Below, in pieces: positions 17,228-26,440 of a stretch of DNA of 64,000 nt (position 1 is the first letter of the stretch; each line of letters begins with the position of its first letter). The position numbers and the translations under genes were made by a program. The notes below the pieces were generated by a model. It saw nothing but the letters and a program-made list of their open reading frames with translations. It was not told the origin of the DNA and ran no database searches. Origin of the DNA: JAFLCL01 sp039809495 (GTDB lineage: Bacteria > Myxococcota_A > Polyangia > Polyangiales > Sandaracinaceae); assembly GCA_039809495.1 (NCBI GenBank), contig JBDHVC010000001.1, positions 124,001 to 188,000 on the forward strand, read 5' to 3'.

Positions 17228-18598
17228 ATGCCTTCGCCTCGCGGTCTCCGGGGATCGTTCGCGCTCGTGCTCCCAACGGCTGCCCTCGCCCTCTCGATCG
17301 GCGGCTGCCCACGACGCCAGGAGCCGGTCGGTCCGGACGCGAACGTCCCGCCCACGTGGCCGGACACGGGGCCGCGCGACGCGTACGTCGAGCGCCCCGA
17401 CGTGCCGACGCCGGACGCGAACACCGACGCGAACCCGACCTGCGCCGCACAGACGGTGAGCGCGGCGGTCGATCGGTTGCCGGTCGACATCATCTGGGTC
17501 GTCGACGACAGCTCGAGCATGGCGCCCGCGATCGCGCAGGTGCAGTCCGGCATGAACGCCTTCGCCGCGCGGCTCGCGGACAGCGAGCTCGACTACCGCA
17601 TCCTCCTTTTGTCCCTGCGCGGCGTCGGCGAGACCACGGTCGGGGGCGAGCGTCGCTTCCGGGTCTGCATGCCCGAGCCCGTCGGCGGCCCCGGCTGCGC
17701 CGACAACGCGCCGCGCTTCCATCAGGTCGAGGTGGACATCAGGAGCACGCAGCCGCTCGAGCAGATCCTCGGCACGCTCGGCCAGGTCGCGGGCTATCGC
17801 GAGGGCGACGCGCTCGGTAGCCGCCCGTGGCTGGAGCTCCTGCGCCCCTCCGCGACCAAGTCCTTCGTCGTCGTCACCGACGACAACGCGCGGCTCTGCG
17901 GCGGTCCCAACGGCTGCGACATCGTGGGCGGCGCGAGGTGGTCGTGCACCGTCCCGGGCGCGACGCCCTTCGGCTCGCCGACCGACTTCGAGACGTACCC
18001 GGGCGGCCAGAGCCCGTTCGCGCGGAGCCGCGATCTCGGCCCTGGCATCCTCACCCCTCGCTACGACTTTCCGGACACGGGCCTCATCTTCGAGGGCTAC
18101 GTGTTCAACGCGATCTACGGCTGGGGTAGCGAGACCGACGATGGCGTCGCCTGCGGCGCGTGCGGGACGAGCAGCGCGGTCGTGTCGTCGCCCGGCCCGA
18201 CCTACAGCGCGCTCGTGCGCCGAACGGGCGGCGTGCGCGCTCGCATCTGCGACGGCCCCGCCGCGTGGGGCCCCTTCTTCGACGCGCTCGCGACGAGCGT
18301 CGTCGAGACGTCGCGGATCGACTGCGAGGTCGCGATCCCTCCGCCCCCCGAGGGCCAGTTCTTCGTGGCCGATCGGGTCAACGTCGAGATCCGCGGGAGC
18401 GCCTCGACGACCCCCGTCGGTTACGTGACCTCTCCTGCCGCGTGCAACCCCACGACCGGCGGCTGGTACTACGACGACGTCGCCGACCCGAGCACGATCA
18501 TCCTCTGCCCGGCGAGCTGCGATCGCGCTCGCGCGGAGGTCGTCAGCACCACGACCGGCATCGACGTCAGCTTCGGCTGCGACTCGATCCCGGGCTGA
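17228..18598 (+). CDS. vWA-domain lipoprotein
   Basis: This 456-aa exported protein has a signal peptide ending ALSIGGC (lipid-modified Cys27). An Asp/Pro-rich linker with repeated PDA/DAN motifs follows, then a von Willebrand factor A domain starting at about residue 85. The MIDAS motif DDSSSM follows the hydrophobic strand VDIIWVV. Several Cys pairs (CMPEPVGGPGC, CGGPNGCD, CGACG) suggest disulphides. It resembles the abundant vWA lipoproteins of Polyangiales and probably sits on the outer membrane and binds ligands with a divalent metal. The ATG at 17228 lies right after a G-run. Ligand and role are unknown. Confidence 0.85.
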   Translation: MPSPRGLRGSFALVLPTAALALSIGGCPRRQEPVGPDANVPPTWPDTGPRDAYVERPDVPTPDANTDANPTCAAQTVSAAVDRLPVDIIWVVDDSSSMAPAIAQVQSGMNAFAARLADSELDYRILLLSLRGVGETTVGGERRFRVCMPEPVGGPGCADNAPRFHQVEVDIRSTQPLEQILGTLGQVAGYREGDALGSRPWLELLRPSATKSFVVVTDDNARLCGGPNGCDIVGGARWSCTVPGATPFGSPTDFETYPGGQSPFARSRDLGPGILTPRYDFPDTGLIFEGYVFNAIYGWGSETDDGVACGACGTSSAVVSSPGPTYSALVRRTGGVRARICDGPAAWGPFFDALATSVVETSRIDCEVAIPPPPEGQFFVADRVNVEIRGSASTTPVGYVTSPAACNPTTGGWYYDDVADPSTIILCPASCDRARAEVVSTTTGIDVSFGCDSIPG

Positions 18599-18630
18599 GC
18601 CTCTCTCCAGCGGAGCCTCTCTCCAGCGGA
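18599..18630. repeat. Two tandem 16-bp repeats between convergent genes
   Basis: Two perfect copies of the unit gcctctctccagcgga lie immediately after the vWA lipoprotein stop, in the gap between that gene and the convergent PP2C gene. Each unit plus the next base carries the inverted core CTCC-AGC-GGAG, which could fold into a small hairpin on either RNA strand. Confidence 0.85.
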
Positions 18631-18674
18631 GCTCGCCTCGATCCGAGCTCGTCGCCCTCGGAGCCCCGCGCTCG

Positions 18675-19451
18675 TCAGCGATCGATCGACACCACGATGG
18701 CGGTGATGTTGTCGCGCCCGCCGCGCTTGTTCGCCATGCCGATCAGCTCGACCACGGCGGCGCGCGGCTCGTCCGCGAGGATCGTGGGTAGCTCCCGATC
18801 CTCGACGTAGCCGTGGAGGCCGTCCGAGCAGAGCAAGAAGGTGTCCCCCGGCGCGAGCCCGAACGCGACGGTGTCGACCTGGACGTAGTCGCGCGAGCCC
18901 ACCGCGCGCGTGATGACGTTGCGGTGCGGGGAGCGCTCGGCCTCCTCGGGCGTGAGGATGCCCTGCTTCACCTGCCAGGCGACCAACGTGTGGTCCTCGG
19001 TGAGGCGCGTCACCTCGGCTCCTCGGGCGCGATAGATCCGGCTGTCTCCGACCTGCCCGGTGATGCCGACGTTGCCGAGGATCATGAGCGCGGAGACCGT
19101 CGTGCCCATCCCGCGCTGCTCCGGATCCGTCTCGGCGAGCGCGTACACCATGTAGGTGGCTGCCTGCACGGCGGCCTCGACGGCGCGCTGCGCGCGATGG
19201 ACGAGCGCGTCGGAGACGCTCCCGTTCGCGAGCGCGTGGAATTCGTCGACGTCACGGCGGAGCATCGAGAGGACGGTGTCGACCGCCTCGCGGCTCGCGA
19301 TCTCGCCGGCGGCGTGTCCTCCCATCCCATCGGCGACGACGAAGATCCCCGCGTCGAGGTCGATGCCGAACGCGTCCTCGTTGGAGAGGCGGCGCTGGCC
19401 GACGTCGGTCCCGCCGAACGCGTGCAACGAGAGCTTGCGACCACCTTCCAT
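18675..19451 (-). CDS. PP2C-family Ser/Thr protein phosphatase
   Basis: This 258-aa cytoplasmic PPM phosphatase dephosphorylates proteins phosphorylated by Hanks-type kinases. All metal-binding motifs are visible: the SNEDAFG start, VADGMGGHAAGE, QVGDSRIYR, CSDGLHGYV and GGRDNITAI near the C-terminus. Its length matches bacterial PppA/Stp1 phosphatases, with no extra domain or membrane segment. The start ATG at 19451 lacks a clear RBS. The only Ser/Thr kinase in the window is at 33.5 kb, so a pairing is possible but not indicated by context. Confidence 0.95.
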   Translation of the reverse strand: MEGGRKLSLHAFGGTDVGQRRLSNEDAFGIDLDAGIFVVADGMGGHAAGEIASREAVDTVLSMLRRDVDEFHALANGSVSDALVHRAQRAVEAAVQAATYMVYALAETDPEQRGMGTTVSALMILGNVGITGQVGDSRIYRARGAEVTRLTEDHTLVAWQVKQGILTPEEAERSPHRNVITRAVGSRDYVQVDTVAFGLAPGDTFLLCSDGLHGYVEDRELPTILADEPRAAVVELIGMANKRGGRDNITAIVVSIDR

Positions 19452-19576
19452 CGAACTCGCGAGCGTAGCAAAAACGGGGAGCGTCGGACGACTTCCGTGT
19501 GCGGCCCGGCGCCCGCCGCGCGACTGCGCCCTTTCCAGGCAGGGACGGGGGACGATACGATGCGCGCGGAGGTTTC

Positions 19577-22351
19577 ATGCCGCGTCGACGCAGCTCCGAG
19601 TCTTGGATGAGGCACCCCTTCCCGATCGTCCGCGCGCGCGCCGGATCCTTGGCGCTCGCGGCCCTCGGCTCGATCCTGGGATCCTCGCTGGCCGGCTGCC
19701 CGGGGCCCGACCCCGATCCGATCCCGCCGGACGCGGCGGTGATCGAGGACGACGCGGGCGTCGTCGTCGGCGACGCCGGACGCGACGCGGGCCCGCCGAT
19801 CGTGGCGAACACCGATCACTGCACTTACCTCCCGATGCCCGCGACGGCGCGAGCCGGGGGCACGGTCACCCGCGGTCCGCTCACGGCCGGCGTCGCCGAG
19901 GGCTTCCTCGCGGGCCCCGTCTCGGCGACGCTCGGAGCCTACACGGCGCGGGCCGAGAACATCGGTGGCCAAGGGTTCTTCGACGCGCGGCGCGAGCCCG
20001 TCGCCGGCGCCTTCGCCACGTCGGTCGGCGTCGAGGCCCGCCCCCGCGTCCGCGCGCTCGCGCTCTCGACCGGCGAGGGGACGCCGGAGACGGACGACGA
20101 CGAGACGATCCTCCTCATCAAGGCGGATCTGGGGGTCGGCTATCAGGGCCTCGTCCACGAGGTCGAGCAGGCGCTCGGCCCCGAGTTCGCGGGGAAGATC
20201 CTCATCGCGACGAGCCACTCCCACAACGCGTGGGGCAACTACCACGGGCACGGCGCGATGCAGGTCGGGTTCTCGCAGTTTCGCCGGATCGTCTTCGATC
20301 GCATGGTCGAAGACATCACCGCCGTCGCGCGACGCGCGCTTGCCGCGCGGGTCCCGGCGCGGATCGGGATCGGCTACGACCCGGGCTTCGATCCCGACAA
20401 CCACGTGAGCCGCGATCGGCGCAGCGAGAACGATCGCTTCGCCGGCGGGCCGGAGAAGGATCATCGCCTCTACGTCATCCGCGTCGACACGCTCGACGAC
20501 GAGCCGCTCGCGGCGCTGCCGATGTTCGGGATGCACGGGACCTTGCTCGACGCGGACAACGTGATCGCCACGACGGACGCGCCGGGCTCGATCGAGCGCG
20601 TCATCGAGGAGCAGTTCGAGCGCGCGCCGGGATCGAGCCTGCCGCCCGTCCTCGTCATGCACCTCCAGGGCGCGGGCGGCGACGTCTCGCCGGTCGGGCG
20701 AGGCTCGACCGACTGCCCCGAGCGCGCGACGCACCCGTACTGCCAGGACTTCGCGGAGATCGAGACGGTCGGCTGGTCGGCGCGCGACGCGATCATGGCC
20801 GTCTACGATCTCGCGGGCGAGAACATGGCGCACGAGGTCGCGCTCGAGGGGCTCTCGCGCTCCTTCGAGCGGGGGCCGAATTGGGAGAACTTCACCGTTC
20901 GCGAGGGCGCGCTCCGCTACGCGCCCTTCGACGGAATCCGACCGGCCGATCGCGAGGTGTGGGCGGACGAGGCGCACACGAGCCTCATCTCGCCCATCGA
21001 CGAATTCAACGCGCCCCTCGGCGCCGCGCTCTGCGGAGCTGCGCGCGTCGCCTTCTTCGCCGCGGCGCAGATGCCCAACACGGCGCACATGGAGGAGTCG
21101 TACGCCGGCTGTAACCAGCTGAACGCGCGGTTCATCCGCTTCTTCGAGACGGCGCTCGGGGCCGAGATCGGCACGACGCCGGTCTGCGACACCACGCGTA
21201 CGACGATCAGCGCGATCCGCATCCAAGGCGACGACAGCTTCGGTCGCTACGTGATCAGCTCGCTGCCGGGCGAGCCGACGACCCTCATCGCGGACCGCAT
21301 GCGCATGCTCGCGCAGAGGACCGACGCGGGCCTCACCGACGATCGTTACCTCATCCTCGGCTACACGCAGGACAACAACGGCTACCTCCTCACGGCGGAG
21401 GACTGGGTGTCGAACGGCTACGAGCCGAACATCACGTTCTGGGGGCCGCTCGACGGTGAGATGATCGTCGAGAACGCCGTCGCCCTGCTCCCCGCCGTGC
21501 TCTCGGACGAGCGCGAGAACACCTACGAGGGTGGAACACGCGTCGCCGTGCCCTCGCCCACCGAGGACTTCACCGCCGACGAGTCGATGGCGGCGGGGCG
21601 CGAGCCGGGGACGATCCCCGCCTCGAGCCCGAGCTACCTCGCGACCCAGGCGGGCGTCGACACGCCGATCCAGCTCGTCGAGGGCGCGACCATCCACCGC
21701 CTCGACACCGTCTACTTCACGTGGATCGGTGCCCACCCGCTGCACGGGACGCCGCGCGTCCACATCGAGCGTGAGGTGTCCGCGGGCACCTGGGAGACGG
21801 TGACGCGTCGCTCGGGGCGAGCGGTGGAGGACGCGGACTTCATCCTGACGTGGACGCCGGATCCGCTCGAGTCCCCCGCGCCGGGAGGTGACCCACGGAC
21901 GCACTACTGGACCGTCGAGTGGCAGGCCGTGCCCGCGCTGGGCCAAGCGGGGCTCGAGGGCTTCCCCGACCGCCTCGGCCTCCCCGTCGGCCGCTACCGC
22001 TTCGCCGTCGACGTCCCCGCGGGCGCTGGGCACCTCGGGACGACGCAGTACCTCGTGACGCGGGAATTCGAGGTCGCCCCGGCGAGCCTCCGCGTGGCGG
22101 TCGAGCGCCTCGCTGGCGGGAGCGCGACGATCACCGTCTCCGCGCTCGCGCCGAGCGGCTTTCGGTTGCTCGATCGCACGGCGGGAGCGAACCGGCCGAT
22201 CCCGCTCCGCGGCGCGGCGGTGCACGTCGAGCTCGCCGGAGGCGCGACCGTGGACGTGACGCTCGACGACAGCGGTCAGGCGACGTTCGCGGCCCCCGCC
22301 GGCGCGATCAGCGTGACCGACGCCTTCGGCAACACCGGCACGGGGAGCTGA
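19577..22351 (+). CDS. Neutral/alkaline ceramidase-like lipoprotein
   Basis: This 924-aa exported protein begins with a long basic n-region and a signal peptide ending SSLAGC (Cys41), then an Asp/Ala-rich linker. The body follows the neutral/alkaline non-lysosomal ceramidase pattern. It has a His-rich metal site ATSHSHNAWGN, MFGMHGTLL, the GGDVSPVG motif (Ser371 at the usual nucleophile position) and the late YTQDNNGYLLTAEDW segment. A C-terminal beta-sandwich (about residues 690-920) resembles the family's tail domain. These enzymes split ceramide into sphingosine and fatty acid. The start was chosen because GGAGG lies 5 bases upstream of the ATG at 19577. Other alkaline hydrolases of the fold remain possible, but several motifs match in order. 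Confidence 0.82.
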   Translation: MPRRRSSESWMRHPFPIVRARAGSLALAALGSILGSSLAGCPGPDPDPIPPDAAVIEDDAGVVVGDAGRDAGPPIVANTDHCTYLPMPATARAGGTVTRGPLTAGVAEGFLAGPVSATLGAYTARAENIGGQGFFDARREPVAGAFATSVGVEARPRVRALALSTGEGTPETDDDETILLIKADLGVGYQGLVHEVEQALGPEFAGKILIATSHSHNAWGNYHGHGAMQVGFSQFRRIVFDRMVEDITAVARRALAARVPARIGIGYDPGFDPDNHVSRDRRSENDRFAGGPEKDHRLYVIRVDTLDDEPLAALPMFGMHGTLLDADNVIATTDAPGSIERVIEEQFERAPGSSLPPVLVMHLQGAGGDVSPVGRGSTDCPERATHPYCQDFAEIETVGWSARDAIMAVYDLAGENMAHEVALEGLSRSFERGPNWENFTVREGALRYAPFDGIRPADREVWADEAHTSLISPIDEFNAPLGAALCGAARVAFFAAAQMPNTAHMEESYAGCNQLNARFIRFFETALGAEIGTTPVCDTTRTTISAIRIQGDDSFGRYVISSLPGEPTTLIADRMRMLAQRTDAGLTDDRYLILGYTQDNNGYLLTAEDWVSNGYEPNITFWGPLDGEMIVENAVALLPAVLSDERENTYEGGTRVAVPSPTEDFTADESMAAGREPGTIPASSPSYLATQAGVDTPIQLVEGATIHRLDTVYFTWIGAHPLHGTPRVHIEREVSAGTWETVTRRSGRAVEDADFILTWTPDPLESPAPGGDPRTHYWTVEWQAVPALGQAGLEGFPDRLGLPVGRYRFAVDVPAGAGHLGTTQYLVTREFEVAPASLRVAVERLAGGSATITVSALAPSGFRLLDRTAGANRPIPLRGAAVHVELAGGATVDVTLDDSGQATFAAPAGAISVTDAFGNTGTGS

Positions 22352-22363
22352 CGGCGCGCCCAG

Positions 22364-22453
22364 GCTCGCCTCCGCTCAGGCGCTCGCCTCCGCTCAGGCG
22401 CTCGCCTCCGCTCAGGCGCTCGCCTCCGCTCAGGCGCTCGCCTCCGCTCAGGC
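22364..22453. repeat. Five tandem 18-bp repeats between convergent genes
   Basis: Five perfect copies of gctcgcctccgctcaggc start 13 bp after the ceramidase-like gene's stop and run into the last codons of the convergent membrane-protein gene, whose stop (22448-22450) lies in the fifth copy. The unit is six codons long, so the frame is preserved. Each unit contains GCCT-CCGCTC-AGGC, a small inverted repeat. Confidence 0.95.
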
Positions 22454-23143
22454 GCTCGCCTCGTCCTCGGCGCCCTCATTCGTGTCGTCGGCGGCGCGCG
22501 GGAGCGGCCGAAACCACCGAAGCAGGAGCCAGACGTCGAGCGCGATGAAGAGCAGGCAGAGGCCCGCCAGGGCGAGCGCCCAGCCCTCGGAGCGCGGGCT
22601 CTCGTCCACGAAGAGGACGTACGACTCGGAGGTGACCGGCGCCCCCATCGCCTCCTCGAAGAAGCCGCGGACCCCCTCGAGGCGCCGCCCCATCTGGCCG
22701 AACGTCACGAGCCGGCCCGCGTAGCTCCCCCGCGGCGCATCGAGCGCGCTCTCGGGCATGTGGACGAAGATCGTCCGCTGGCCAGCGAGCGGAAAGACGA
22801 TGAAGCGCTCGCCGCGCAGGAGGCGCCGGTAACGCACGGCCTGTGAGAGCACGGGCGTCCCACGGACCTCGGCGAACGAATTGGAGACGAGGGTGGCCGG
22901 GACCACGTCGCTCGCCTCGCCGAGGTGAGCGGGGGCGGACGACGCGAAGAAATAGGCGATGTCGTGTCGCAACGTGCTCACGAGCCCGAGCGCGACCGCG
23001 ACGGCGAGCGCCATTACCGCGAGCGTGGTGAAGCGCCGCCCCCTGGGGGGGAGCGGGAGCGCTACCAGCTCCGGATCCAGCTCCTCCGCCGCTCGGCGCG
23101 GAGAGGGGTGGAGGGGCTCCTTGAGCGATGCGTCGTTCACCAC
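22448..23143 (-). CDS. Two-span membrane protein, unknown function
   Basis: This 231-aa protein has an N-terminal cytoplasmic segment rich in Pro/Arg and a first membrane span (TTLAVMALAVAVALGLVSTL). An extracytoplasmic domain of about 110 residues with RRLLRGERFIVFPLAG follows. A second span (ALALAGLCLLFIALDVWLLL) leads to an acidic C-terminus. The final ASA residues are encoded by the adjacent 18-bp repeat. I recognise no family. The gene precedes the thiolase gene in its own orientation, with its start 64 bp from the thiolase stop, so it could be transcribed with it. Confidence 0.75.
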   Translation of the reverse strand: MVNDASLKEPLHPSPRRAAEELDPELVALPLPPRGRRFTTLAVMALAVAVALGLVSTLRHDIAYFFASSAPAHLGEASDVVPATLVSNSFAEVRGTPVLSQAVRYRRLLRGERFIVFPLAGQRTIFVHMPESALDAPRGSYAGRLVTFGQMGRRLEGVRGFFEEAMGAPVTSESYVLFVDESPRSEGWALALAGLCLLFIALDVWLLLRWFRPLPRAADDTNEGAEDEASA

Positions 23144-23207
23144 GAGACCTACGACAGCGTGGGCGACGCGAAGGTTCCGCCCCGCCGCTCTCGCCCCCGA
23201 CGGGGGC

Positions 23208-24389
23208 TCAGGTGCGCTCCACGACCATCGCGAGCGCCTCGCCTCCGCCGATGCAGAGCGTCGCCGCGCCGAGGCGCTTGCCCTGGTCCCGCATCGCGTG
23301 GAGGAGCGTGGTCAGGATCCGAGCGCCGCTCGCGCCGATGGGGTGGCCGAGCGCGATGGCCCCGCCGCGCACGTTCACCGTCGCCGGATCGAGCTCGAGC
23401 TCGCGGGTCGTGACCATCGAGACCACCGCGAAGGCTTCGTTGATCTCGTAGAGGTCGATCGCCTTGGGCGCGAGCCCCGCGCGCCGACAGGCGGCCTGGA
23501 CCGCGCCGACGGGAGCGGTGGTGAACCACTCGGGCGCCTGCGCGTGCCCACCGTACGAGACGATCCGCGCGAGCGGCGTGAGGCCGCGCGCCTTCACGAC
23601 CTCCCCTGACGCGAGGACCAGCGCCGCGGCGCCGTCGTCGATCTTCGAGGCGTTGGCGGCCGTGATCGTCCCCGCCTTGTCGAACGCGGGCCGGAGCGCC
23701 CCGATCTTGTCGAACTTCACACGCTTGGGCTCCTCGTCCTCGTCGACGATGGTGGTCCCCGACTTCGTCTCGATGCTCACGGGCGCCAGCTCGGCGGCGA
23801 AGGCCTTGGCCTCCTGGGCGGCGAGAGCCTTCTTGTAGGACGCGACCGCGTGCTCGTCCTGCGCCTCGCGCGTGAAGCCCTTCTCTCGAGCGCAGAGCTC
23901 ACCGGCGTTGCCCATGTGCCAGTTGTGGTAGGGGTCCCAGAGGCCGTCCTCGATCAGCGAGTCGACGACCTTGCCGTGGCCCATACGCAGCCCCGCGCGC
24001 GCTTGCGGCAAGAGATAGGGGGCCTGGCTCATCGACTCCATCCCTCCGGCGACGACGACCTCCGCGTCGCCGAGGAGGATCGACTTCATGCCGAAGATCA
24101 CCGCTTGAAGCCCGGATCCGCAGACCTTCCCCACGGTCGTCGCGGGGACGCGGTCCGGCAGCTCGGCCGCGCGCGCCGCCTGACGCGCGGGGGCCTGCCC
24201 GACCCCGGCCGTGAGCACGTTGCCCATGAAGACCTCGTCGACGTCCTTCGCCTCGAGCCCCGAGCGCTCGAGCGCGGCGCGGATCGCGACGGCGCCGAGG
24301 CGCGGCGCTGGGACGCTCTGGAGCGCTCCCTGGAAGGCGGCGATGGGCGTGCGCGCGGCGGCGCAGATGAAGACCTCTCGGCTGGACAT
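23208..24389 (-). CDS. Acetyl-CoA C-acetyltransferase (thiolase)
   Basis: This 393-aa thiolase catalyses reversible Claisen condensation of acyl-CoAs. The acyl-enzyme cysteine is Cys90 (GKVCGSGLQAV). The other active-site motifs NEAFAVV, GGAIALGHPIGASG and the second catalytic cysteine in CIGGGEA near the C-terminus are intact. Length and motif spacing fit biosynthetic or degradative thiolase II. AGGAG lies 8 bases upstream of the ATG at 24389. No other beta-oxidation gene is adjacent, so biosynthetic (acetoacetyl-CoA) and degradative roles cannot be separated. Confidence 0.95.
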   Translation of the reverse strand: MSSREVFICAAARTPIAAFQGALQSVPAPRLGAVAIRAALERSGLEAKDVDEVFMGNVLTAGVGQAPARQAARAAELPDRVPATTVGKVCGSGLQAVIFGMKSILLGDAEVVVAGGMESMSQAPYLLPQARAGLRMGHGKVVDSLIEDGLWDPYHNWHMGNAGELCAREKGFTREAQDEHAVASYKKALAAQEAKAFAAELAPVSIETKSGTTIVDEDEEPKRVKFDKIGALRPAFDKAGTITAANASKIDDGAAALVLASGEVVKARGLTPLARIVSYGGHAQAPEWFTTAPVGAVQAACRRAGLAPKAIDLYEINEAFAVVSMVTTRELELDPATVNVRGGAIALGHPIGASGARILTTLLHAMRDQGKRLGAATLCIGGGEALAMVVERT

Positions 24390-24442
24390 GGGGCTCACTC
24401 CTGGATGGGCTCGTGGCGTTGTTCCCGAAACCGAGAGGAGCG

Positions 24443-26338
24443 TCAACCTCCGCTCGCGTCGAGCTCGACCGGCGCCGCGTCGAGCGACTCCCCTGCGTCG
24501 GCGCCGCCACCCGATCCACCGTCGACGCCCGCGTCGCGCGCCACGCCCGAGTCGATCGCGCCCGACTCGCAGAGGATCGGCGCGGCCGGAGGTCGGACGC
24601 TCACGAGCTCGGGAGCATCGACGACGTAGAGGTCGGTGCTCTCCTCGTGGTTCGCCGGCACGCCCCTGCGCAGCCCTCCCGTGACGAGGATCCGTCCACC
24701 GCGGAGCAGGGCGCTCGCGTGACCGAAGCGGGCCGTGTGGAGCGACGCGAGCGGGCGAATCCGGGCCGGCGCGTCCATCTCGACGACGAACGAGTCGTCC
24801 ATCGGCTGCAATTGCGCCTGCGGCGTGGCGTCGCGGATGCCGGTCGATCCGCCGATGACGACGACCGAGTCGAGCGTCGCCGAGGGCGCGCGGTAGAGCG
24901 TGGCGGTGTGGTAGATGCGCTCGCGATCGACCCCGTCCGCGCCCTGGATCTCGAGGCGCTCGAGCGCGCGCGCGCTGGGGGCGTAACGAAAGGCGCGGAC
25001 CGCGGGCGAGGTGGGCGCCGCGGTGAGGCTGTCCACGAGCCCGAGCCCGCCGACGAAGACGACCCGATCGGCGCCGATCGCGCTGGCGGTGTGGAGCGTC
25101 GAGACGGCGAGCGCGTCGGGAGGGGCCGACGTGAGGCGGGCGCCACCGTCGATCACCATGGCTCGATCGAGGGTCTGATCCCAGTCGTATCCGGCGGGAT
25201 CCCCCGCGACGAGGGCCTGTCGTTGCCCTCCATAGACGAGGAACGTGCTCTCGAGGAGGCGCGTGAGCGTCGCGCCGCGCCGCTTCCCCATCGACGCGAA
25301 CACGGGCCCGCTCGCGCCGACCAGCTCTTCGACCGACCAGGCGACCTCCCTGCCATCCCCGACGAACCCCTCGAGCGCGCGCACCGGGGATCCCGGCAGG
25401 GCGTCGCGGGCGCTCTCGAGCCCCACCACGAGCCGAGCGGAGACGCGCTCCACGCTCGCGGAGTGGGATCGGGGGTCGTAGAGGAGATCGATCACCGCGG
25501 CCGGCGTCCCCGTGCCCGCGAGGACGTGCGTCGGCATCTCGGACATGGGCCCCTGCTCGAACGTGAGCTGGCCCGCGCCCGTGACGCCGCCGAAGAGCCG
25601 GACGCGCTCGAGCCCATCGACGCTGCGCGCGATCCAGCGCGCCTCGAAGAACGTGCGCGCGACCTGGGCGACGTCTTCGGGGGCTCCTCGAAGCTCGACC
25701 CGATGGAATTGCTCGTCGTGCGCGTCGAACGCGAGGACCGCGTCGCTCGTTGGGACGAGGCCCACGGTCGGCGTGCCGAAATTGATCCGGATCGCGCCGG
25801 GTGTCGTCACCCCGCCGACGATGAGCGCGTCGCCGTTCGAGAGCGCCACGCTCTGATGGAACGCGCGTCGGAGCGGGAGATCGCTCGCGAAGGGGAGGCA
25901 CGTGTAGCTCCCATCGCCCGGATAGAGGAAGACGCGGTTGCCCGGGTCGTCGAACGAGATCCGCGTCGCGTGCCCGACCGCGATGAGCGACGCCGGGCTC
26001 GCGCCGCTCGGACCGAACACCTGGACGTCGACGTCGTAGAGGGTCCCCGCCGCCGCGGGGACGTCGAACGGGACGACGTTGCCGTCGACGAGCAGCGGGC
26101 GATTGCCGGCGCTCGACTCGGGATGATCGCCGCTCGGCGGGGCGATCGCCAGGCAGACGTCCGGGTGATCGCTCTCGCAGACCCGCACCAGCATGCAGGC
26201 GATGTCGAGCGGCGGCGTCGCCGCGCCGCACGCGCTCGTCGCCCGCGTGAAATAGAGGGTTCGCCGCTGATCGGAGCAGCCCAGCAGGACGAGCGAGACC
26301 GTCAATCCGACGAGGAAGCGAAGCGTTCGGCTCGACAT
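24443..26338 (-). CDS. Kelch-like beta-propeller lipoprotein
   Basis: This 631-aa exported protein has a signal peptide ending VLLGC (Cys21). The body contains repeated Kelch-like blades: a small-residue or His start, then VVxxGG motifs (VVFVGGLGLVD, VVVIGGSTGI, ILVTGGLRRG, and DALIVGGV earlier). It most likely forms a propeller used for protein or carbohydrate binding. The C-terminus is Asp/Ala/Gly-rich (about the last 30 residues), the same composition that other lipoproteins here carry right after their lipobox. The start at 26338 removes a low-complexity upstream extension and leaves a classical signal peptide. Its gene starts about 160 bp from the 3' end of the tRNA gene. Function is unknown. 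Confidence 0.75.
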   Translation of the reverse strand: MSSRTLRFLVGLTVSLVLLGCSDQRRTLYFTRATSACGAATPPLDIACMLVRVCESDHPDVCLAIAPPSGDHPESSAGNRPLLVDGNVVPFDVPAAAGTLYDVDVQVFGPSGASPASLIAVGHATRISFDDPGNRVFLYPGDGSYTCLPFASDLPLRRAFHQSVALSNGDALIVGGVTTPGAIRINFGTPTVGLVPTSDAVLAFDAHDEQFHRVELRGAPEDVAQVARTFFEARWIARSVDGLERVRLFGGVTGAGQLTFEQGPMSEMPTHVLAGTGTPAAVIDLLYDPRSHSASVERVSARLVVGLESARDALPGSPVRALEGFVGDGREVAWSVEELVGASGPVFASMGKRRGATLTRLLESTFLVYGGQRQALVAGDPAGYDWDQTLDRAMVIDGGARLTSAPPDALAVSTLHTASAIGADRVVFVGGLGLVDSLTAAPTSPAVRAFRYAPSARALERLEIQGADGVDRERIYHTATLYRAPSATLDSVVVIGGSTGIRDATPQAQLQPMDDSFVVEMDAPARIRPLASLHTARFGHASALLRGGRILVTGGLRRGVPANHEESTDLYVVDAPELVSVRPPAAPILCESGAIDSGVARDAGVDGGSGGGADAGESLDAAPVELDASGG

Positions 26339-26413
26339 CGCCCCCACGCTAGCACTCTCGCCCCCGACGGGGGAACGCGTCGCCGCTCGCCCCGCGCCTC
26401 GCTCGGCGCGCAC

Positions 26414-26437
26414 TCGTGCGCTCGTGCGCTCGTGCGC
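26414..26437. repeat. Three tandem 8-bp repeats
   Basis: Three copies of tcgtgcgc lie between the Kelch-like lipoprotein gene and the tRNA gene, next to a second repeat array. No function is visible. Confidence 0.8.
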
Positions 26438-26440
26438 TCG

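Noticed and set aside
22364..22453. The 18-bp array considered as a CRISPR
   Set aside because: The units are contiguous with no spacers, are too short for CRISPR repeats, and no cas genes are nearby.
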